Assembly: GCF_009914315.1 (NCBI RefSeq)
Contig: NZ_CP042596.1
Coordinates: forward strand, 4,216,001 to 4,280,000
DNA length: 64,000 nt
Reading direction: 5' to 3'
Origin: Granulicella sp. WH15
GTDB lineage: Bacteria > Acidobacteriota > Terriglobia > Terriglobales > Acidobacteriaceae
In this document: in pieces, positions 50,086 through 58,448 of the stretch
Numbering within the stretch: the first letter of the stretch is position 1
Layout: the number at the start of each line of letters is the position of its first letter
Made by a program: the position numbers and the translations under genes
Notes under the pieces: model-generated
What the model was told of the DNA's origin: nothing
Seen by the model: the letters and a program-made list of their open reading frames with translations, nothing else
Database searches by the model: none

Positions 50086-50946
50086 CTACTTCACGCCCAT
50101 ACGTTTGGCTGAGACACGTTTTTGTGTAAACACGAAAGCAGAAGAATCCGGCCTTTTATTCTTTTCAGCAGGTCGGTAACCCAGGCATGTCGATATCTCT
50201 TGCGCAGCTTCACGTAGCTTCATAGAAAACAAAGGCAGAAGCTCTCGTGTAACTCTTACCATCGGGCCCGATATACTTATCCCTCCGACAACCTTCCCGT
50301 CCGCGCCAAGGATGGCTGCGCCGAGGCAACGCACCCCTGTTACGGCCTCGCCTTCATCAAGCGCAAACCCACGCTCTCGAATATTGACCAGGTCTCTTTT
50401 CAGCCTTCCTATACTCGTGATACTTCGCGGGGTCTTGCCTTCATCAAATTGAACATTGGCAAAGAGCTGCTCCCTTACCTGCTCATCCTTAATATTTGCG
50501 ACGATTGCCTTTCCGAGCGAGGTGCAATGAAAAGGACGACGCATTCCAACCTTAGAGACAAGCCTGAAGGTGTGCAGTGTCTCAAGAATATCCAGATAGA
50601 GGACATCGGAGCCATCGAGAATCGCCAAGTTAATTGTCTCGCCAGTTACTTTCCACAGATGTTCCAGCATGGGCCGGCAAATCTTGCAAAGTGTTGCCTG
50701 GAAGCTGATTCCGCTCCCTAAGCGAGCCAGCTTCGGTCCCAGGGTGTAAGTTCCACCTGCATCACGAAACAGATAAGCTTCTGCTTCCAGATGGCTGGCA
50801 AACCGATGTACCGTGCTTTTATTAATCCCCGTCTGTCTGGCCAAGTCTCGTAGCTGGAGTCCATCAGGGGCTCGATCGAGCAACTCCAGAATCTTTAGCA
50901 CTTTCGTGATTACTCCCACTGGAGCCGACTTCGACTTTGCCCGCAT
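50086..50946 (-). CDS. IclR-family transcriptional regulator
   Basis: A 286-aa regulator. N-terminal winged helix (TKVLKILELLDRAPDGLQLR then DLARQTGINKSTVHRFASHL) and a C-terminal effector-binding GAF-like domain (HCTSLGKAIVANI, RERGFALDEGEAVTGVRCLGAAIL, GGISISGPMVRVT). GGGGAG precedes the ATG. The C-terminal 25 residues are basic and extend beyond the usual family end. It lies upstream of and in line with the receptor-dehydratase-RraA genes and is their likely regulator, probably responding to a small organic acid. Confidence 0.93.
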   Translation of the reverse strand: MRAKSKSAPVGVITKVLKILELLDRAPDGLQLRDLARQTGINKSTVHRFASHLEAEAYLFRDAGGTYTLGPKLARLGSGISFQATLCKICRPMLEHLWKVTGETINLAILDGSDVLYLDILETLHTFRLVSKVGMRRPFHCTSLGKAIVANIKDEQVREQLFANVQFDEGKTPRSITSIGRLKRDLVNIRERGFALDEGEAVTGVRCLGAAILGADGKVVGGISISGPMVRVTRELLPLFSMKLREAAQEISTCLGYRPAEKNKRPDSSAFVFTQKRVSAKRMGVK

Positions 50947-51490
50947 AGAGCAACTCCCCAGAATTGCTTTCGACAGGGGCAGCGCATATTATTCTGCGCT
51001 CACCTCCTTTGCTTGCGACTCCAAATCGAGAGATGCAATCACACTTGGCACAAATAGCCAAAAAGAAAGGCAGGATCGAATCCTCATTTGCGTTCAATCG
51101 CCATATGACTTTCCCCATTCGCAGGTCTCGGCGATGAAGATTTCAAGATATGCAATAGATGTTTCATTCTGCGGGCAGGACAGTAGCAGACTCCAGGAAT
51201 TACAGTCAAGAAATCTTACTTTTCGATTGCTGTCCGTATTTTTTCCATGCTAGCGTCCATTTGACGAATGGATCGCCTATCGGCTCAACCGCAAGCAATG
51301 TCCTGCGACACCTATTTCGGAATCGCGCTCTCTCATAAACTACTTCCTGACAGCCTTGTGAATAAGTGAGTCATCTCTGCCATATCATGCGAGGACTTGC
51401 CCTAAGATAATGTCGAAGGCGTAGCATCGAATTTCCAGCACTATTCCACGTAACTCCTTAATCCATCGTTTGCAAAGGCGGAGTAAACAC
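50947..51490. other. 544-bp divergent regulatory region
   Basis: No supported gene. It holds the promoters of the iclR-type gene (minus) and poxB (plus). Visible elements are TGAAGATTTCA (51135-51145, one mismatch from the paired palindromes upstream of the receptor) and CCATT-TGACG-AATGG near 51255-51270. A possible -10 (TATCAT) lies near 51380. Confidence 0.55.
51135..51145. promoter_or_regulatory. Third TGAARATTTCA site, upstream of the iclR-type gene
   Basis: TGAAGATTTCA matches the 49877-49887 palindrome at 10 of 11 positions and lies about 190 bp upstream of the regulator's start. It would fit autoregulation, although it is far from the start codon. Confidence 0.35.
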
Positions 51491-53215
51491 ATGGCAAAAA
51501 AGGTAGCGGAGATCTTCATCGAGACACTCGTGAACGCCGGAGTAAAGCGGGTTTACGGGGTAGTAGGTGACTCCCTGAACGGACTCACTGAGGTCATTCG
51601 GAAGAACAAGCAGATTGAATGGCTGCATGTAAGGCACGAAGAGGTGGCCGCGTTTGCCGCCGGCGCGGAGGCTCATCTCACGGGAGAGATTGCGGTCTGC
51701 GCAGGCAGTTGCGGCCCGGGCAATCTTCACCTCATCAACGGGCTCTTCGACTGCCACCGTAGCCGTGTTCCCGTGCTCGCAATTGCAGCGCAAATTCCCA
51801 GCTACGAGATCGGCAGCGGCTACTTTCAGGAGACACATCCCGAGCATCTCTTTAAAGATTGCAGCCACTACTGCGAGTTGATCTCGCAGCCGGAGCAGAT
51901 GCCACGCGTGCTGGGCATCGCCATGCGCACAGCTCTCACCAAGCGCGGCGTTGCCGTGATCGTCATTCCCGGCGACGTGGCGCTGCGAGAAACATCTGCC
52001 GCTGCGCTCTCACTTGGGATCGAGGACTCGGCCTCGTCATTGCTCCCGTCCGACAATGAACTTCGCCGTGCGGCTGACATCCTCAACCGCGCGCGCAGGG
52101 TGACCATTCTTGGCGGAGCGGGCTGCGCGGGAGCTCATGACGACTTGATCGCAGCGGCGGAGCGGCTGAAGTCACCGATCGTCCATGCGCTGCGCGGCAA
52201 GGAGTTTATCGAGTACGACAATCCCTATGACGTTGGGCTGACTGGCCTACTGGGCTTTTCCTCCGGTTATCACGCCATGATGAACTGCGATGTCCTTCTC
52301 ATGCTGGGCACGGACTTCCCCTATCAGCAGTTCTATCCGAAGACCGCAAAGATTATCCAGGTCGACCGCCTCGGCGAGCAGATCGGACGCCGTACTCCAG
52401 CCGATCTGGGACTGATCGGCAACGTGAAGGACACGCTGGCGGCACTGACTCCCCTGCTCGAAGACAAGACCGACCGCTCGTACCTCGACCTGTGTCTCAG
52501 CCACTACAAAGACACACGCAAGGGCCTTGACGATCTTGCCGTGGGGGAGCCAGGCCGCACGCCAATCCATCCACAGTACGTCGCCAAGCTGCTCGACGAG
52601 TTGGCCGCAGAGGATGCGATCTTCACTTGCGACGTGGGCACACCTACGGTCTGGTCTGCGCGCTACCTGCACATGAACGGCAAGCGCAGGCTGCTCGGCT
52701 CCTTTACGCACGGCTCCATGGCCAATGCCCTGCCCCAGGCCATCGGCGCGCAGGCCAGCCATCCTGGCCGACAGGTCATCACGCTCTCCGGCGATGGCGG
52801 TCTGGCCATGCTGCTCGGCGATCTGCTCACGCTCCGCCAGCTCAGCCTTCCCGTCAAACTCATCGTCTTCAACAATAGCTCCCTCGGCTTCGTGGAGCTG
52901 GAGATGAAAGCAGCCGGACTGGTCGATTATGGGACCAATTTGCTCAACCCGAACTTCGCAAAGCTGGCCGAGTCCGCCGACATCCTCGGCATCCGCGTGG
53001 AGAAACCGGAGGAGCTGCGCCCCGCTCTGGCCGCGGCTTTTGCGCACTCCGGTCCTGCTTTGGTCGAGGTGCTCGTCAACCGGCAGGAGTTGTCCATGCC
53101 GCCAACCATTAGCATGGAACAGGCCCTTGGCTTTAGCCTTTATATGATTCGCGCTGTGTTGAGCGGACGCGGAGATGAAGTAGTGGACCTCGCTCGGACC
53201 AACCTGCTGCGCTGA
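51491..53215 (+). CDS. poxB: Pyruvate oxidase/dehydrogenase (quinone), TPP-dependent
   Basis: A 574-aa TPP enzyme oxidising pyruvate to acetate and CO2 with FAD and membrane quinone. N-terminal Pyr domain with [19 protein letters not shown] (activating Glu) and [16 protein letters not shown], a central FAD-binding domain ([15 protein letters not shown] ... [11 protein letters not shown]), and a C-terminal PP domain with [17 protein letters not shown] and NNSSLGF (Mg-TPP motif GDG...NN). The whole chain aligns with PoxB rather than acetolactate synthase. AAGGCGGAG precedes the ATG. Malic enzyme follows 30 bp later. Confidence 0.9.
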   Translation: MAKKVAEIFIETLVNAGVKRVYGVVGDSLNGLTEVIRKNKQIEWLHVRHEEVAAFAAGAEAHLTGEIAVCAGSCGPGNLHLINGLFDCHRSRVPVLAIAAQIPSYEIGSGYFQETHPEHLFKDCSHYCELISQPEQMPRVLGIAMRTALTKRGVAVIVIPGDVALRETSAAALSLGIEDSASSLLPSDNELRRAADILNRARRVTILGGAGCAGAHDDLIAAAERLKSPIVHALRGKEFIEYDNPYDVGLTGLLGFSSGYHAMMNCDVLLMLGTDFPYQQFYPKTAKIIQVDRLGEQIGRRTPADLGLIGNVKDTLAALTPLLEDKTDRSYLDLCLSHYKDTRKGLDDLAVGEPGRTPIHPQYVAKLLDELAAEDAIFTCDVGTPTVWSARYLHMNGKRRLLGSFTHGSMANALPQAIGAQASHPGRQVITLSGDGGLAMLLGDLLTLRQLSLPVKLIVFNNSSLGFVELEMKAAGLVDYGTNLLNPNFAKLAESADILGIRVEKPEELRPALAAAFAHSGPALVEVLVNRQELSMPPTISMEQALGFSLYMIRAVLSGRGDEVVDLARTNLLR

Positions 53216-53245
53216 CACACACAACAGCTTTTGGAGAAGTGATAG

Positions 53246-54964
53246 ATGAACGAGCACTTGCAAGCGGCCGCTTCCGGAAGAGTTCTTCAGGTCTCCCTCT
53301 CGGGATTCGACCTGATCAACTCCCCCCGTCTCAACAAGGGAACAGCCTTCTCCGATCATGAGCGCGATGTATTCGACCTGCACGGCCTGCTGCCTCCGCT
53401 TGTGGGCAGTCTCGCTGACCAGCTTGAGCGTCGTATGGCGGCCCTGCGGGCGCAACCTACCACCTTCAGCAAATACAGCTTCCTCCGCGATCTGCAGGAC
53501 ACCAACGAGACACTCTTCTATGCGCTGCTGGTGCGCAACATCGAAGAGATGCTGCCCCTCGTCTACACTCCGACCGTCGGCGAGGGCTGCCAGCGCTTCA
53601 GCGAGATATGGCGTAAGCCACGCGGACTATTTCTCAGCTATCCCAATCGGAATCGTATCGATCAGATTCTGAGCCACGCCATCTACGACGACGTAAAGTG
53701 CATTGTCGTCAGCGATGGCGAGCGCATCCTCGGACTGGGCGATCAGGGCGCGGGCGGCATGGGTATTCCCATCGGCAAGATGGCTCTCTACACCGCGCTC
53801 GGCGGCATTCATCCCGAGCACTGCCTTCCCATCCTGCTCGACGTAGGCACCGACAACCAGGACCGCCTGAAGAATCCTCTTTATATCGGATGGCGAAATC
53901 CCCGCATTCGCGGCCAGGAGTACGACGACTTTGTCGACCTCTTCGTCAAGAGCGTAAAGAAGCGCTGGCCGCACGTTCTCCTGCAATGGGAGGACTTTGC
54001 CGGTGCGAATGCTGCCCGATTCCTCGCCCGCTATCGCGATCAGCTCTGCACCTTCAACGACGACATCCAGGGCACCGCTGCTGTGGCCGCCGCCACCCTC
54101 ATCTCTGCGATCAACGTAACCGGAGTGCCGCTTGAGCAGCAGAAGATTGCGATCGTTGGCTTCGGCAGCGCGGGTCTGGGCATCACCAATATGCTGGCGC
54201 AGTTCATGCAGGACAAGGGGCTCACCGCCGAACAGGCGCGCAGCCGCTTCTATGCCATCGACCGCTACGGCCTCGTTACCGAGGCGGGCCAGGACGTGCG
54301 CCCCGAGCAGATGCCCTACGCGCGCAAAGAGCAGGAGGTCGAGAGCTGGCGGCAGCCGAACGGCGAGATCGCGCTGCTCGACGTAGTGCGCAACGCAAAG
54401 CCCACAGTACTCATTGGTGTATCCGGCCAACCCGGCGCCTTCACCGAACAGGCAGTCCGAGAGATGGCGACCTACGCCGAGCGCCCCGTCATCTTTCCGC
54501 TCTCGAACCCTACCTCGCGCAGCGAAGCCACCGCTCAAGACCTGATGGACTGGACCGATGGCCGTGCTCTCATCGGTACCGGCAGCCCCTCCGAGCCAGT
54601 GAACGTCGCGGGCAAAAAAGTCCCCGTCACCCAGACGAACAACTCGTACATCTTCCCCGGTCTCGCGCTCGGCATCCTTGCCTCAAAGGCCAAACGCGTA
54701 ACCGATGCAATGATTAAAGCGGCAGCCGAAGAGTTGATCCGCCACCTACCCACGCAGACGGATAAGCAAGCGCGCCTCCTCCCGCCGCTTTCAGAGGCCC
54801 GCAGCCTCGGTCACCTGATCGGCCAGGCCGTAGGCAGGCAGGCCATTCGCGATGGACAAGCACAGATCGCCAACGAGGATGCTCTGAACCGCGAGCTTCA
54901 AGCCAACACCTGGGAGCCTGTCTACGTTCCTTACCAACGGAAGAATATCGAGCCATGCAAGTAA
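53246..54964 (+). CDS. maeA: NAD-dependent malic enzyme (malate dehydrogenase, decarboxylating)
   Basis: A 572-aa large-type malic enzyme converting malate to pyruvate, CO2 and NADH. Motifs: [12 protein letters not shown] (catalytic Tyr), [33 protein letters not shown] (metal Glu-Asp), [17 protein letters not shown], the nucleotide fold [13 protein letters not shown] and [20 protein letters not shown] precedes the ATG. It is cotranscribed with poxB, giving a malate-pyruvate-acetate route. A fumarase remnant follows. Confidence 0.94.
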   Translation: MNEHLQAAASGRVLQVSLSGFDLINSPRLNKGTAFSDHERDVFDLHGLLPPLVGSLADQLERRMAALRAQPTTFSKYSFLRDLQDTNETLFYALLVRNIEEMLPLVYTPTVGEGCQRFSEIWRKPRGLFLSYPNRNRIDQILSHAIYDDVKCIVVSDGERILGLGDQGAGGMGIPIGKMALYTALGGIHPEHCLPILLDVGTDNQDRLKNPLYIGWRNPRIRGQEYDDFVDLFVKSVKKRWPHVLLQWEDFAGANAARFLARYRDQLCTFNDDIQGTAAVAAATLISAINVTGVPLEQQKIAIVGFGSAGLGITNMLAQFMQDKGLTAEQARSRFYAIDRYGLVTEAGQDVRPEQMPYARKEQEVESWRQPNGEIALLDVVRNAKPTVLIGVSGQPGAFTEQAVREMATYAERPVIFPLSNPTSRSEATAQDLMDWTDGRALIGTGSPSEPVNVAGKKVPVTQTNNSYIFPGLALGILASKAKRVTDAMIKAAAEELIRHLPTQTDKQARLLPPLSEARSLGHLIGQAVGRQAIRDGQAQIANEDALNRELQANTWEPVYVPYQRKNIEPCK

Positions 54965-55016
54965 ATCGCCTATAGCCTCAACCTCATGTGCCCCATGTCT
55001 CAAAAGTGAGATACGC

Positions 55017-55340
55017 ATGCTGGCGGTCTCTCTCTACAAGATCGCCAACGATATCCGCCTCCTCTCCCGCGGCCCACGTGCGGGCTTTGCCGAACTGCTG
55101 ACTCCCGAGAACGAACCCGGCTCCTCCATCATGCCGGGCAAGGTAAACCAAGCCAAAGCCCTCACGATGATCGCGGTGCAGGTCATGGACAACTACGTGG
55201 CCACAGGCTTCGGTGGCGCGGGCGGCTACCTGGAGATGAACGTCTACAAGCCACTCATCATCCAGTCGATCCAACCAAGATGGTCGGGCCTTACTAGAGC
55301 ACACTCAGGATGGTTCGACCGTTCACTGACAAAAGAGTGA
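55017..55340 (+). pseudogene. fumC: Remnant of class II fumarase
   Basis: About 85 residues match the centre-to-C-terminal part of class II fumarase: [20 protein letters not shown], then [20 protein letters not shown] including the fumarase/aspartase signature SSIMPGKVN, then [17 protein letters not shown]. The first 280 or so residues and the last 70 are absent, and the tail [15 protein letters not shown] is unrelated. No intact fumarase surrounds it. The end of the open frame overlaps the first regulatory box of the neighbouring cluster, so this may be the scar of a rearrangement. Confidence 0.8.
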
Positions 55341-55369
55341 CAACCCACAGCCCCTGGCCGCTCTATGCT
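55316..55369 (+). promoter_or_regulatory. Cluster promoter P4: 11-bp direct repeats plus -10
   Basis: Units CGACCG (55316, weak), TGACAA (55327) and TGACAA (55338) at exact 11-bp steps, then TATGCT (55364-55369) 26 bp after the start of the last unit. No gene starts directly after it; P1 lies about 150 bp downstream, so P4 may be a tandem promoter for the same transcript. Confidence 0.65.
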
Positions 55370-55466
55370 CGTCTCACATATCATCGCGCCAGCCAACGCA
55401 ACTCGCTTCGCGTTTCCATTTCGCTGCCCGACAGTATAGGGGTGATCTGCCGCACCAACAAAACCG

Positions 55467-55519
55467 TGACAATTGCTTGACCACAAGATGACAACGCTCC
55501 CCGCACCGCTTGCTAGCCT
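55467..55519 (+). promoter_or_regulatory. Cluster promoter P1: 11-bp direct repeats plus -10
   Basis: TGACAA (55467), TGACCA (55478) and TGACAA (55489) at 11-bp steps, then TAGCCT (55514-55519), 25 bp from the last unit. Transcription would begin about 55526, leaving a leader of some 15 nt that contains GAGGAG for the TTG start at 55541. Confidence 0.7.
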
Positions 55520-55540
55520 CACAGATGAGGAGACACCTGC

Positions 55541-56860
55541 TTGCCCCTTTCCAGCCAAGAGCTTTCGCAACAGGTACACTCCCCTGCCTGGGCATTGCGA
55601 GACGATGCAGCCAGCACACTTCATCGCCTGAGCCGAGAACAGCAAATCCACAAGGCTGTTTTGCTGAGCTTCGCCGAGCCGGTCCCTTATCAGGTCGAGC
55701 TGCTGCTCCACCTCACCAGCAGTCAATGGCGTAGTCTACTTCATTGGCTCGATATCAGCGGCCTTGCGCTCTACCTACTCGATCGGCTCGCGGAACTGGG
55801 GCTGCACAGTGCGTTGCCTCCATCCGTACTCCAGCGTCTGCAACAAAACATGGACGACAATACCCAGCGAACACGCGGCATGATCGACGAGTCTGTTGCG
55901 CTTCAGCTTGAGTTTCAAAAGGCTGGCCTTTCGTATGCCGTAATGAAGGGCGTATCACTAAGCCCAGTGTCGGTGCCTAGTCCAGAGCTGCGCCATCAGT
56001 TCGATCTCGATTACCTTATCGCCGAACGGCACGCACCCGAAGCTCAACAGATCCTTGAGCGCCGTGGTTATCGCCTATACGCAGTCAGCGGTAAAAGCTG
56101 GGAGTTCAAAACCAACGCAGCACCATACGTCTCGATGAAGGATTTCTACAAGGATCTCCCCAGCCTCGCTGTAGAACTGCATCTGGAAGCCAAGACCTCT
56201 GAGTCTTCGCGCCTGCACCGCATCGTGCACCGAGAGATCTGCGGCATCACCATGCCGGTCTTTTCACCCGTCGACCTCTTCCTGGCCCAAGGACTTCATG
56301 CTTTCAAAGATGTATGCAGCGCCTTCTCCCGCTCCGCACACTTGCTTGAGTTCTACCGCCACATACTCGCGCGCCGCGACGATACCACGTTCTGGCGCGA
56401 GCTTCGCGCAGCAGCCGAGAGTGACCTAAGAACAACCTTGGGAATCGGGATAGTAACTTACCTGATTACCTCTGTCATGGGCGACTTCGCTCCCGCGGAA
56501 CTTACCTCCTGGACCGTTGCGACGCTGCCTCCATCCATACGCCTCTGGGTCGATCTATACGGTCAACGCACCATCTTCGGAAGCTATCCCGGAACCAAGT
56601 TGTATCTTCTTCTGCAGAAGGAACTAGAGATCGCAGGCATCACAGGCAAGCGTCCACTTAACCAGTTGCTCCTGCCGTCTCGCCTGCCGCTACCAGTGAG
56701 ACAAGCCGTACTCAACGAAACACTCTCAACACGCATCTCGCGATACTGCATGCAGATTAAACACGTTCTTGCCCGCCTGCGTTTTCACATCGTGGAAGGA
56801 TTGCGCTATGCCATCGAGCGACACCGCTGGCGGCAGCACCTGGATCGGCTCCCCTTATGA
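55541..56860 (+). CDS. Nucleotidyltransferase-fold protein (PF14907 type)
   Basis: A 439-aa soluble protein. The core AVMKGVSLSPVSVPSPELRHQFDLDYLI matches uncharacterised NTP_transf_5 proteins, with a Lys-Gly, an Arg and a DLD metal motif, followed by helical segments and a DLFLAQGLHAFKDV helix. Substrate unknown; relatives often occur in peptide or secondary-metabolite clusters. TTG start supported by GAGGAG 8 bp upstream; an ATG at 55525 is out of frame. First gene of the P1 transcript, overlapping the methyltransferase by 4 bases. Confidence 0.75.
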   Translation: MPLSSQELSQQVHSPAWALRDDAASTLHRLSREQQIHKAVLLSFAEPVPYQVELLLHLTSSQWRSLLHWLDISGLALYLLDRLAELGLHSALPPSVLQRLQQNMDDNTQRTRGMIDESVALQLEFQKAGLSYAVMKGVSLSPVSVPSPELRHQFDLDYLIAERHAPEAQQILERRGYRLYAVSGKSWEFKTNAAPYVSMKDFYKDLPSLAVELHLEAKTSESSRLHRIVHREICGITMPVFSPVDLFLAQGLHAFKDVCSAFSRSAHLLEFYRHILARRDDTTFWRELRAAAESDLRTTLGIGIVTYLITSVMGDFAPAELTSWTVATLPPSIRLWVDLYGQRTIFGSYPGTKLYLLLQKELEIAGITGKRPLNQLLLPSRLPLPVRQAVLNETLSTRISRYCMQIKHVLARLRFHIVEGLRYAIERHRWRQHLDRLPL

Positions 56861-57669
56861 CTTCATCCTTGCGTCCCGCAGCTCTTGCCTTTGATGCGAT
56901 CGCTCCAGCCTTCGACTCGCGGTTCGGAGCCTGGTCCAGTGTGGCGGCACAGCGCCGCGCAGTACGCGCAGCCCTGCTGCAGCAGTTTCCATCCGAAGGC
57001 CGAGTGCTGGAACTCGGCGGCGGCACAGGCGAAGATGCGACCTTCCTTGCCGAACATGGCTTCAAGGTGCACCTTACAGACCCTTCGCCGACGATGGTGC
57101 AACTCTCAGCAGCCAAGCTAACCCCACTCGGTTCCACGGCAGAGATAGCCGCAGGAGAAGAGATGGAAGAGTTCGCCGACCGTTATCTCGCAGCGGGTCA
57201 TCCTTTGTTCGACGGAGCCTATTCCAACTTCGCTCCACTCAACTGTGTCGTCGATCTTGCCCCGGTAGCGCGCGGCCTGGCCCGCCTGCTCAAACCTGGG
57301 GCCGCCGCCATGCTGGTGCTCTTCGGCACATGCTGCCCCGGCGAGATGATAGTTGAAACCCTACGCGGTCGGCCTCATCTGGCACTGCGTCGCTCCAAGC
57401 GAGGTATCGTACCGGCGCGCCTAGCCAAGCGTGAGTTCAACGTCGTCTACCATCGACGTCCAGAGATCGAACGTTCCTTCGCTCCATGGTTTGTACTCGA
57501 AAAACGAATTGGTATCGGCATCGCCGTGCCGCCCAGTGCAGCAGAGCCCTGGATCTCAAACCACCCGCGACTGCTCGCCACCATGGAGGCATGTGACCGC
57601 GCTCTCGCCCACCCCATGGCGATGCTGGGCGACCACGTGCTGTATCAGCTTCGCCGCACAGAACAATAA
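56857..57669 (+). CDS. Class I SAM-dependent methyltransferase
   Basis: A 270-aa methyltransferase. Motif I VLELGGGTGEDATFLAEHGF, acidic strand-2 end VHLTDPSPTMV, and motif IV-like YSNFAPLNCVVDLAPVARGLARLLKPGA are visible. The ATG overlaps the stop of the nucleotidyltransferase (ATGA), so the products are probably made in step. The acceptor is unknown. GTP cyclohydrolase II follows 22 bp later. Confidence 0.85.
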   Translation: MTSSLRPAALAFDAIAPAFDSRFGAWSSVAAQRRAVRAALLQQFPSEGRVLELGGGTGEDATFLAEHGFKVHLTDPSPTMVQLSAAKLTPLGSTAEIAAGEEMEEFADRYLAAGHPLFDGAYSNFAPLNCVVDLAPVARGLARLLKPGAAAMLVLFGTCCPGEMIVETLRGRPHLALRRSKRGIVPARLAKREFNVVYHRRPEIERSFAPWFVLEKRIGIGIAVPPSAAEPWISNHPRLLATMEACDRALAHPMAMLGDHVLYQLRRTEQ

Positions 57670-57691
57670 GCAATCCTCGAGAACACCCACA

Positions 57692-58315
57692 TTGATTACG
57701 CTAAAAAAAATCGCTGAAATCGCTCTTCCAACACACTGGGCTAACTTCCGGCTATTAGGCTTCGAAGGTCTTCTCGAAGGAGATACCGTCAAACGCGAAA
57801 GCGCCCTGGCCCTCGTGCTTGGCGACATTCACAGCTCCCCTCCCCTGGTTCGCATCCACTCTCAATGCGCCACCGGCGACGTGTTCCATTCTCTGCGCTG
57901 CGATTGCCACGATCAGCTTCACCTCGCCTTGCGCACCATCGCAGAAGAAGGCACCGGCGTCCTTCTCTACGAACATCAGGAAGGACGCGGAATCGGCCTT
58001 ATGGAGAAGCTGCGCGCCTACGCCCTACAGGACCAGGGACTCGACACCATCGAAGCCAATCTCCAGTTGGGGCATGCAGTGGACTTGCGTGATTACCGCC
58101 TTGCCGTGGCCATTCTGCAGCACCTTAAGATTCCCGCACTGCGCCTGATGACCAACAACCCCGAGAAGATCGACGCCGTGCTTGCCGCGGGAATCGAGAT
58201 CGTCGAGCGCCTGAGCGCCGACGTACCCGGCAGCCCCTACTCGGCTCACTATCTCGCGGTCAAGCGTGATCAGCTCGGTCATCTCACGGGTTCCAAAACG
58301 ATGACATTGATCTGA
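57692..58315 (+). CDS. ribA: Stand-alone GTP cyclohydrolase II
   Basis: About 207 aa. Converts GTP to formate, pyrophosphate and a diaminopyrimidinone ribosyl phosphate. Zinc cysteines 59, 70 and 72 lie in RIHSQCATGDVFHSLRCDCH, and HQEGRGIGLMEKLRAYALQD and LRLMTNNPEKI are family motifs. No DHBP synthase domain (RibB) is fused. The start is a presumed TTG at 57692 with a weak ribosome-binding site. Its setting among methyltransferase and glycosyltransferase genes suggests a specialised pathway rather than riboflavin synthesis, as with ToxB in toxoflavin. The last codons overlap promoter P2. Confidence 0.88.
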   Translation: MITLKKIAEIALPTHWANFRLLGFEGLLEGDTVKRESALALVLGDIHSSPPLVRIHSQCATGDVFHSLRCDCHDQLHLALRTIAEEGTGVLLYEHQEGRGIGLMEKLRAYALQDQGLDTIEANLQLGHAVDLRDYRLAVAILQHLKIPALRLMTNNPEKIDAVLAAGIEIVERLSADVPGSPYSAHYLAVKRDQLGHLTGSKTMTLI

Positions 58316-58355
58316 CATTCTTGAGACAAGTGGCCACGCTACACAAAGCTACGCT
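58302..58355 (+). promoter_or_regulatory. Cluster promoter P2: 11-bp direct repeats plus -10
   Basis: TGACAT (58302), TGACAT (58313) and AGACAA (58324) at 11-bp steps, then TACGCT (58350-58355), 26 bp from the last unit. The first two units include the final codons and stop of ribA. An ATG (58362) lies 6 bp past the -10 box. Confidence 0.7.
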
Positions 58356-58361
58356 GACTAC

Positions 58362-58448
58362 ATGAAGCGGAGCTCCCCATCGCATCCAGTCTCACGACAT
58401 GCACGCTCGCAGGGCAGCCGCGCAATCACCGAGGTGGACCGTGGCTGA
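58362..58448 (+). CDS. Possible 28-aa leader peptide
   Basis: ATG 58362 begins six bases after the P2 -10 box, so its mRNA would be leaderless. It encodes MKRSSPSHPVSRHARSQGSR followed by AITEVDRG and stops inside the start of the radical SAM gene (GTG 58441), which would allow translational coupling. No homology is recognised. It could equally be an untranslated leader. Confidence 0.3.
   Translation: MKRSSPSHPVSRHARSQGSRAITEVDRG

Noticed and set aside
51345..51385. Possible fifth TGACAA-type box before poxB (TGACAG then TGAATA 11 bp apart, TATCAT further on)
   Set aside because: Only one good unit, the -10 distance is 24 bp rather than 25-26, and the predicted start would be about 100 bp from poxB. 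Too weak to add to the set.
55510..55734. Open frame starting near ATG 55525 just after promoter P1
   Set aside because: It overlaps the nucleotidyltransferase in another frame, lacks any domain, and the TTG at 55541 has the ribosome-binding site.
58362..58448. The 28-aa frame as a RiPP precursor for the radical SAM enzyme
   Set aside because: No Cys, no conserved leader or core pattern, no PqqD/RRE-like partner, and the radical SAM protein has a B12-type rather than a SPASM architecture.
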